DNA of 54,718 nt, from positions 1 through 54,718 of the forward strand of contig JAQTVB010000005.1 of assembly GCA_028707005.1 (NCBI GenBank), read 5' to 3'. The notes under the pieces were generated by a model. It worked only from the letters and a program-made list of their open reading frames with translations, had not been told where the DNA came from and did no database searches. The stretch's first letter is position 1. Each line of letters begins with the position of its first letter. The translations under genes and the position numbers were made by a program. This document shows positions 17,342 to 23,981 of this stretch, one piece after another. The stretch comes from Patescibacteria group bacterium (GTDB lineage Bacteria; Patescibacteriota; Patescibacteriia; Patescibacteriales; GWC2-42-12).

Positions 17342-17899
17342 TTATAATGGTAATTTTAAAACAATAAATTCCTCTATGTCATCTTTTATTAATAACCGTG
17401 ATAACGATGAAACTTTTTGCAATGAGTAGCAGGGATTATGAGAAAATCCTATATATTCAACATTCTTGTTTAGATGCTTTACCTTCTTTATCGCGGGGTT
17501 TAGATCTGAATCAGATGAAATAATTATGGCGGTATCCCATATATCATCATACGCCCCGACTAATAAATCAACCGCCAATTTAACATCAACACCTTTTTCA
17601 TGGTATCCGCCGTCGTTAAATAAAAAATTCCCTTTTTTAATAGTGAATCCCTGCGCCGTTAAATTGTTAAACAATCTTAACTGATTAGCCCGAAGACTTT
17701 GTCCCTTCTGATCATTTTCTTTTGCTCTTATAGCGCCAACATAATATCGACAGGAAATAATTTCCCTGCCTCGGGCAAGTTTTTTGCATAACCCCGCGTA
17801 ATTGAAATTAATGGTATTGGGAATTTGTAGTTCTTTCAGCTTATGATATAAATTACTGCCGTCGATAAAAACAGCTACTCTTTCATTTTTTGCATACAT
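17342..17899 (-). CDS. NYN domain protein (LabA/DUF88), paralog of 20550..21104
   Basis: VAVFIDGSNLYHKLKEL...HEKGVDVKLAVDLLVGAYDDIWDTAIIISSDSDL. Confidence 0.92.
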   Translation of the reverse strand: MYAKNERVAVFIDGSNLYHKLKELQIPNTINFNYAGLCKKLARGREIISCRYYVGAIRAKENDQKGQSLRANQLRLFNNLTAQGFTIKKGNFLFNDGGYHEKGVDVKLAVDLLVGAYDDIWDTAIIISSDSDLNPAIKKVKHLNKNVEYIGFSHNPCYSLQKVSSLSRLLIKDDIEEFIVLKLPL

Positions 17900-17904
17900 A
17901 ATAT

Positions 17905-18060
17905 AACAAAAAACCCACCGTGCCCCCCGAAGGGAGCAGAGTGGGTGATTTTAGCAAAATAAAGGAATTTCATCCGTTTTTCTGCGATACTTCCAGTAGA
18001 GCTATATTACTATAAAAATTATTACTTGTCAAGAGTTATCCACAGATATAACCATTATAT
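17905..18060 (-). promoter_or_regulatory. Conserved leader/attenuator L-NYN copy 1
   Basis: Minus strand TTGACA-18nt-TAATAT ... GATGAAATTCCTTTATTTTGCTAA ... CCCACTCTGCTCCCttcgGGGGGCACGGTGGGTTTTTT then ATG. Confidence 0.65.
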
Positions 18061-18110
18061 CATAAATTTTGATAGAAACAAAATTAATGCTAAAATCAGT
18101 TTCCTCTTTC

Positions 18111-18366
18111 GTTGCTGGCATTTTATAAATTAGCTCGAACTGAATTCAAAAAAAGGTTTTAAACTCTCTTTTGAAAGCGCCTCCGCCCGAAGCGGACAGG
18201 CTGCCCACGCTTTTAAAAGCATAAATTCATTAACGGGCAAAGCCCGACTCTAGGCGACCGCGCCCGCCTTGACGCCGCAAGGCAGTCGGGCGGATTTCAA
18301 GTTTTTCTAATCTGCTTGAAGCGGATTGCTCGGCTTCACGCCGAGCTTGACGGCAAATTCTTTTTT
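18111..18366 (+). repeat. Composite boundary repeat R3 copy b
   Basis: First ~105 nt near identical to R3a, divergent hairpin-rich centre, same GGCAAATTCTTTTTT end. Confidence 0.9.
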
Positions 18367-18701
18367 CAATTAATACGATTTTTTATTAAATTCATTAACT
18401 CTTGCTCACTGCCATAAATGCCATGCCTGGAAAATACTAAAATTAAATATTCATCATTTTCAAAACATTGAAAAATTAACCGATAGCCTTTTGATTTTCC
18501 GCAATTTTCTTTCAACGGGATCACTCTGGCTTTATATATTTTATGTTGTCCAAACCCAGGATATTGCTCAATGCCCGGAGTTTCTCTCAACCCTTTTAAA
18601 CAAAAAAGGCGTTCCCATGCCTCCATTGATTCCTCCGGAGCCGGAAAACGCTTTAAATTTTTAAAATCTTTTCCTATTTCGCAATGGCGCTTTAATAGCA
18701 T
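18366..18701 (-). CDS. Putative toxin of a Panacea-type toxin-antitoxin pair
   Basis: Small ORF 5 nt downstream of the DUF4065 gene; IYKARVIPLKENCGKSKGYRLIFQCFENDEYLILVFSRHGIY is RelE-like in feel. Confidence 0.5.
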   Translation of the reverse strand: MLLKRHCEIGKDFKNLKRFPAPEESMEAWERLFCLKGLRETPGIEQYPGFGQHKIYKARVIPLKENCGKSKGYRLIFQCFENDEYLILVFSRHGIYGSEQELMNLIKNRIN

Positions 18702-18706
18702 AATAT

Positions 18707-19207
18707 TTATTCATCCTTATCCATCTCGCCATATTTATTGCGATAATATGTAAGATTATAGTCAATTATTTCATCCGGTTTAGTGGCTATCCAAGGCGCC
18801 TCGCCATGGCTGGCGCTTTTCATTTCTGCGCCGGAAAATTTTTCCCATTTACCCGCTATTTCCTCCATCATCACCAACTCTTCTTTTGAAAATAAATTTA
18901 TGTCAAAAATTTTTAATGCTTCTATATGTTGTTGATCATTATAGCCAGCGCAAACTTTTCTTTTTGATATTTTAATATCAACGCTATCCATCTGTTTGAT
19001 AATTTTTTCTGCCATCCTCGGAACCGGGCCATTTTCAAATCTTAAATATTGATCTCCGGTTACCGATTTGCCGTATTTTTCAAAAAAATCAAAATCAAGG
19101 AAATATAAAAGTTTCATCATCTTTAATTTTCCCAATGTTCCATTCTTAATTTTATTCGCGAAAAATAAAATTATATTCTTATATTTTTTTTCATTTATCG
19201 TGGCCAT
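18707..19207 (-). CDS. Panacea/DUF4065 (SocA-like) domain protein, putative antitoxin
   Basis: ILFFANKIKNGTLGKLKMMKLLYFLDFDFFEKYGKSVTGDQYLRFENGPVP. Confidence 0.85.
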   Translation of the reverse strand: MATINEKKYKNIILFFANKIKNGTLGKLKMMKLLYFLDFDFFEKYGKSVTGDQYLRFENGPVPRMAEKIIKQMDSVDIKISKRKVCAGYNDQQHIEALKIFDINLFSKEELVMMEEIAGKWEKFSGAEMKSASHGEAPWIATKPDEIIDYNLTYYRNKYGEMDKDE

Positions 19208-19300
19208 ATTTTTATTATAGCACAAAATACATTATTTTAAAATTAATGCGGATATTAGCTTTGAATTAGACACATTATGCAAACCAGCCGTATCCCGGGT

Positions 19301-19471
19301 CTATATCAAATTTTTTAAAAAATTAGAGTGTTTTTTTGATTCCAATACTACATCAGCGTCGCTATCATTATTTCCAATCGGCTCTTTTGATATATACTCC
19401 CAACCAAAGCGATTTTCTAGGTATCTCACAAATACATCACTAAAAATTTTATTTCTCGGAAAACTCTCCAT
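19301..19471 (-). CDS. Short ORF, possible gene remnant
   Basis: MESFPRNKIFSDVFVRYLENRFGWEYISKEPIGNNDSDADVVLESKKHSNFLKNLI. Confidence 0.3.
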   Translation of the reverse strand: MESFPRNKIFSDVFVRYLENRFGWEYISKEPIGNNDSDADVVLESKKHSNFLKNLI

Positions 19472-19530
19472 TATATAATAAAAATTTTATAATACTCAAC
19501 ATACCACACTAATAAAAAATATTAATTTTC

Positions 19531-19560
19531 TTTGCTGATGCTAATGGACGAAGTTAGAAC
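19531..19560 (+). repeat. Boundary repeat R1 copy f
   Basis: TTTGCTGATGCTAATGGACGAAGTTAGAAC. Confidence 0.93.
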
Positions 19561-19578
19561 CTTTTTTATGTAATTTGG

Positions 19579-20313
19579 CTATTTAATTAATTCAACCATT
19601 AGGCTCTCTAGAGCGACCCCATTATATTGCTGTTTACTGATTTCCTTGTTTTCGTATAAAATTTTAACTTTAAATCCAGCTTTTTTTATTTTATCCAGAT
19701 AATCGTTTTTCAATAAAGCTCCGGCGACACAACCGGATATTAAATCCTTATCGTTTCTTTGCTCATCCGACAGCTCTTCCAGCAATACGATATCTGAAAG
19801 ATAAATTTTTCCTCCAGGTTTAAGAACTCTATACGCTTCGCTAAAAGTTTTAGCTTTGTCCGGAGTTAAATTAATGACACAATTGGTAATTATTGTATCA
19901 ACGGAATTATCTTTTAACGGCAGATTTTCTATCTCTCCTAAAAGAAATTCTACATTGATTATTTTCTGCTTTCTGGCGTTTTCTTTCGCCCTATCCACCA
20001 TTTCCTGAGTCATATCCACGCCGATGACTTTACCTTTGCTTCCGACTTTTTTAGCGGCTAAAATTGCGTCTATGCCGGCTCCGGAACCCAAGTCTAAAAC
20101 TATATCCCCTTCCTTGATCTTGCCGTGCGCCAACGGATTACCGCAACCAAGTCCAAGATTGGCTCCGCCCACAATCTCAAGTTCTTCATCGGAATATCCG
20201 ATACTTTTTGAAATTTTTTTCGCGCTATTACAACTACAACCGCAAGAAGTACCGCTGACTGCGATTTCTTTATATCTGTCTTTAACAATTTTCTTAATAT
20301 TATTTTTTTTCAT
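19579..20313 (-). CDS. arsM: ArsM-like methyltransferase
   Basis: [67 protein letters not shown]...[26 protein letters not shown]. Confidence 0.88.
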   Translation of the reverse strand: MKKNNIKKIVKDRYKEIAVSGTSCGCSCNSAKKISKSIGYSDEELEIVGGANLGLGCGNPLAHGKIKEGDIVLDLGSGAGIDAILAAKKVGSKGKVIGVDMTQEMVDRAKENARKQKIINVEFLLGEIENLPLKDNSVDTIITNCVINLTPDKAKTFSEAYRVLKPGGKIYLSDIVLLEELSDEQRNDKDLISGCVAGALLKNDYLDKIKKAGFKVKILYENKEISKQQYNGVALESLMVELIK

Positions 20314-20332
20314 AAACTTATTTTATAAAATC

Positions 20333-20546
20333 GTTGCTGGCAATGTATGATTTAATCCGAACCGAATTCAAAAAAAGGTTTGAAACTATTTTATAAAAAG
20401 GCTTTTAAAAGCGCCCGCCCACGCTTTTAAAAGCCAGGCATTTTCCCGCGGGCAAAGCCCGACTTTAGGCGATTTCAAGTTTTTCTAATCCGCTTCCAAG
20501 CGGATTGCTCGGCTTCACGCCGAGCTTGGCGGCGAATTCTTTTTTA
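20333..20546 (+). repeat. Composite boundary repeat R3 copy c
   Basis: GTTGCTGGCAATGTATGATTTAATCCGAACCGAATTCAAAAAAAGG ... GGCGGCGAATTCTTTTTT. Confidence 0.9.
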
Positions 20547-20549
20547 AAA

Positions 20550-21104
20550 CTAAAGCAAAGTTTTAGCAATAAATTGATCCAGATCATCTTTTATTAAAAG
20601 CCTAGAGATAGTAACATTTTTTTGCAAACCGAGACTTGGCTTATGAGAAAAACCAATGTACTCAACATCCTTTTTCAAATATCTGGCATATTTTATGGCC
20701 GGAATAAGATCTGTATCAGATGAAACAACGATAGCGACATCATATATATTCTCATATGCTCCAATCAACATATCCGTTGCGATTTTGACATCCACGCCCT
20801 TTTCGTGAAATTTCCCACCGTTTTCCATTAAGTAGCCTCGCTTTATACAAAATCCTCTCTTTTCTAAATTACTAAATAATTTTTGCTGCTTAGCTCTCAT
20901 TTGGTTCACTTTTTCATCTCCAAATCTAGCCCTAACCACCCCGACATAATAGCGATAAGAAATTACCTCTCTGCCTCGCGCCAAACTATCAGCGAATCCC
21001 CTGTAATCAAACTCTAGGGTATTCTCTATCTTAATTTCTTTTAGTTTATGGTATAAATTACTGCCGTCGATATAGACGGCAACTTTTTTATTTAAATCGT
21101 CCAT
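20550..21104 (-). CDS. NYN domain protein (LabA/DUF88)
   Basis: VAVYIDGSNLYHKLKEIKI...FHEKGVDVKIATDMLIGAYENIYDVAIVVSSDTDLIPAIKYAR. Confidence 0.92.
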   Translation of the reverse strand: MDDLNKKVAVYIDGSNLYHKLKEIKIENTLEFDYRGFADSLARGREVISYRYYVGVVRARFGDEKVNQMRAKQQKLFSNLEKRGFCIKRGYLMENGGKFHEKGVDVKIATDMLIGAYENIYDVAIVVSSDTDLIPAIKYARYLKKDVEYIGFSHKPSLGLQKNVTISRLLIKDDLDQFIAKTLL

Positions 21105-21265
21105 ATATACAAAAACCCACCGTGCCCCCTTTCGGAGACAGGGTGGGTGGTGTTAGCAAAATAAAGGGATTTCATCCATTTTCTCCTGTACTTCTGGTAA
21201 AGGCAATATTACTCTTAAAATTTTCACTTGTCAAGGGTTATCCACAGATGAATATATTATACCAT
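21105..21265 (-). promoter_or_regulatory. Conserved leader/attenuator L-NYN copy 2
   Basis: Minus strand TTGACA-17nt-TAATAT; AGGAGAAAATGGATGAAATCCCTTTATTTTGCTAA; ACCCACCCTGTCTCCgaaaGGGGGCACGGTGGGTTTTT just before ATG. Confidence 0.7.
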
Positions 21266-21294
21266 AAATCTTAACGAACACGAAATTTTAACAA

Positions 21295-22041
21295 TCAATC
21301 AAAAAGTTTGGGCGCATTTTCAGTTTTAATTTTTACCAAGTCGTTATTTAAACCTCTGCCAGCAAACTTAATCCAAGATTGCTCTCCTCCGGTGCGCCAA
21401 GATTGGCAGACAGCCTGTGGAGAAAAGTTAATGGGAACGTATTCCGGCGCAAGCTGAACGAGTGTCACTTTAACTAAGTCTTCTACGGTTGGCTTCTCTG
21501 GCAATGACACTATTTCTAATCCATGAAAAACTACAAAAATATATGTTAAAGGAAATTTTAAACTTTGAATTTGCTTTGATAATTTTATTAGATCTAGTAC
21601 TTCTGTCGAATTTGGCGATAACAAACAAACTAACGCCGTGTTGGGTTCGTACGACTTATTCTTCATTTTATTTTTAAAAGTATCCAATAAATCACCACCA
21701 AAATATTCTACAACCTCAACTTCTCGAACGTTTATAATATTTCCACTAGATCTTTTTACGATTGTTCCGATCACCCCGTCAGGTGGATCAGAAAGCGGCT
21801 TGGTAAACCACCAACCGCTTTCCATTGGCGCGTCTTGGCGCATTGATAAAGCTAAAAGAGCAGTAGCATATAATTCTTTATTCCTCTTCATGCCCCTACT
21901 TAACCAAGCGGTTTTAAAATCAATTTTTTTCTCTTTACGAAATTCAGCTAGTCTTTTCCAAAAACCAAAATAACCCCAGCAGGGGTTAAACCAAACAATA
22001 TTGGAATCTTTTAAATAATTAAGGTGCGGCGGGTATGCCAT
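21295..22041 (-). CDS. Hypothetical protein
   Basis: 248 aa ORF. Confidence 0.65.
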   Translation of the reverse strand: MAYPPHLNYLKDSNIVWFNPCWGYFGFWKRLAEFRKEKKIDFKTAWLSRGMKRNKELYATALLALSMRQDAPMESGWWFTKPLSDPPDGVIGTIVKRSSGNIINVREVEVVEYFGGDLLDTFKNKMKNKSYEPNTALVCLLSPNSTEVLDLIKLSKQIQSLKFPLTYIFVVFHGLEIVSLPEKPTVEDLVKVTLVQLAPEYVPINFSPQAVCQSWRTGGEQSWIKFAGRGLNNDLVKIKTENAPKLFD

Positions 22042-22081
22042 ATCTAATATTACGTATACTAAATTTGTTTATTATTGATAA

Positions 22082-23293
22082 TTAATAAGTTGTGCAATTA
22101 ACATAAGCTTGAAGACCTACCCCGCCGTCTCCGCTTATTGTACAATTTGTAGTTTTTGGCATTTCAAATTTTGGAACAATAATCGGTTGATAGCTAGTAC
22201 TAGTAATAGGAGAGGATTGATGGGATGCAATTATATCTTTATAGGCTTTTTGCTCTGCAAGATAATTATAATCCATTACAGAAGTCATGTATAACCACGA
22301 CCGAGAAAATTCTGACTGACGTTCTTCTAACGTAGAGACATATTCGTCATATTTGTCATTAAGTGTTTTACGGTCAATATCGGCGGTTTTAATATCCGCG
22401 TTAAGAACGTTAAAATCTGACTTAAAACGATCTTCGCTTATAGGCGAATAGTATGCCTCTTTGGCCCTTTCTAGTCCAGAAATCGTACTTTCCATCTGAG
22501 TGATACCTGAAGAAAAGGCGTATTTTGTGCTTTCACAATAATTGATAGTCTTATCGAGATGCTCAATTAAAAGTATATAGGCTTGCTTATAATTTGACTT
22601 CGTTTCTACGTCTCTTAGGGCCTCTAACAAAGATTTCGCATTCAATAAGTTATATCTATAAGTGTTAGCATCTTCTATAACATTTTTAGCATATCCAATA
22701 TTTGATTTATAAAGACTGATTATATTTTTGATCCAATTCTGTAATCCCAGAGAATATTGTATATCTGTCTTTTGTTCGGAATATTTGGTGGTGTTAATTT
22801 CATTATCACTTACTAAACCATTTTTATTGGTGGGTAAACTTAATCCTCCAGATATGCTGATTTTTTCCAAATTACTATTTGTGATGCCAAGCCCCAAATT
22901 TCGCATTACATTAAAAGCCTCTGCGCCATTTTTTAAATAGTGTAAATTACCGCTAAAATCTACATAATAAGCTTCTCCATGTGATTCAACTTGCAAAAAT
23001 ATTTTACCGCTATGTTTAACTGCTGCGTTTTTATTGTTTTGTATTCTTTCTAAATCTTTGGTAGTTATACCTACTCCTAAATTCCTCATTATATTATATG
23101 CCTCATCGCCGTTTGCCATATAATGCCTTTCTCCTATTTTAGGTTCTACATACCAAGCTTGTCCCTTATCCTCAACTTGCAAAAGTATTTTTCCTTTTAA
23201 CCTAGTCGCTAAATCAGAAGCGCTAGAAAAATTTACCGGGGCTAGCACCAAAACAAAAATTAAAATTAAAAGAATTGCAAATTTTTTTCTCAT
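22082..23293 (-). CDS. Secreted protein with two tandem copies of a ~50-aa repeat domain and a coiled-coil region
   Basis: Signal peptide; GKILLQVEDKGQAWYVEPKIGERHYMANGDEAYNIMRNLGVGI / GKIFLQVESHGEAYYVDFSGNLHYLKNGAEAFNVMRNLGLGI. Confidence 0.75.
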   Translation of the reverse strand: MRKKFAILLILIFVLVLAPVNFSSASDLATRLKGKILLQVEDKGQAWYVEPKIGERHYMANGDEAYNIMRNLGVGITTKDLERIQNNKNAAVKHSGKIFLQVESHGEAYYVDFSGNLHYLKNGAEAFNVMRNLGLGITNSNLEKISISGGLSLPTNKNGLVSDNEINTTKYSEQKTDIQYSLGLQNWIKNIISLYKSNIGYAKNVIEDANTYRYNLLNAKSLLEALRDVETKSNYKQAYILLIEHLDKTINYCESTKYAFSSGITQMESTISGLERAKEAYYSPISEDRFKSDFNVLNADIKTADIDRKTLNDKYDEYVSTLEERQSEFSRSWLYMTSVMDYNYLAEQKAYKDIIASHQSSPITSTSYQPIIVPKFEMPKTTNCTISGDGGVGLQAYVNCTTY

Positions 23294-23311
23294 AAATTTT
23301 AAGTTATATAA

Positions 23312-23533
23312 CTAATTAATCAACTCATTCATATTCTTCCTATAAATTTTCGCGAACCTTTTAACTTCAATAATATCAAGCCGATATTCACCAGATTCTA
23401 CCCGAGAAATATAAGATTGAGGCCGTTTTAGCTTCTTAGCCACGTCAATTTGTTTAAACCCGGCTTTAAGTCGAGCTTGCCTTAATTTCTTAATAAATTT
23501 TGCGTATTCCTTGGTCCAAATTGTTTTACTCAT
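23312..23533 (-). CDS. XRE-family HTH transcriptional regulator
   Basis: RLKAGFKQIDVAKKLKRPQSYISRVESGEYRLDIIEVKRFAKIY. Confidence 0.9.
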   Translation of the reverse strand: MSKTIWTKEYAKFIKKLRQARLKAGFKQIDVAKKLKRPQSYISRVESGEYRLDIIEVKRFAKIYRKNMNELIN

Positions 23534-23687
23534 ATATTAACATGGTATATCTAAAAAATCAATATCTAAAATTTAGATATTATGCTAATATATAAATAAG
23601 TGTATTTCACAATAAAAAAGAAAAGCTTGCTTTTGGCTTAAAATAAAGTTCGAGCCGATATTTTTTACAGGCTCTTTGGCAGTTTTT

Positions 23688-23819
23688 TAAAGTCGGGCAT
23701 TGCCCGCGGGAAAATGCCTTGCTTTTAAAAGCGTGGGCGGGCGCTTTTAAAAGCCTTTTTATAAAATAGTTTCAAACCTTTTTTTGAATTCGGTTCGGAT
23801 TAAATCATACATTGCCAGC
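23688..23819 (-). repeat. Composite boundary repeat R3 copy d, inverted relative to a-c
   Basis: Reverse complement matches 20336..20467 at 130/132 by eye. Confidence 0.92.
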
Positions 23820-23894
23820 CAATTTGGAAAGGTGTCGCTTCGCGACGCCAGCTCCCACTCAAATTTAGCTAAAAATCCAAACTTTTTGCCTTGC
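23817..23894 (+). repeat. Inverted repeat left (IR-L) flanking the recombinase
   Basis: AGCCAATTTGGAAAGGTGTCGCTTCGCGACGCCAGCTCCCACTCAAATTTAGCTAAAAATCCAAACTTTTTGCCTTGC. Confidence 0.95.
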
Positions 23895-23981
23895 CGAGCG
23901 AAAGCGAGAAAGCCAAAAGCAAACTTTTCTTTTTTTCTTAACCTCCCCTAGCCCCTCCTTCGTAAGGATGGGAACAAATCT

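Noticed and set aside
11100-19560. R1/R2 repeats as a CRISPR array
   Set aside because: Repeats are separated by 0.6-2.4 kb containing whole genes, with no regular 25-40 nt spacers and no cas genes.
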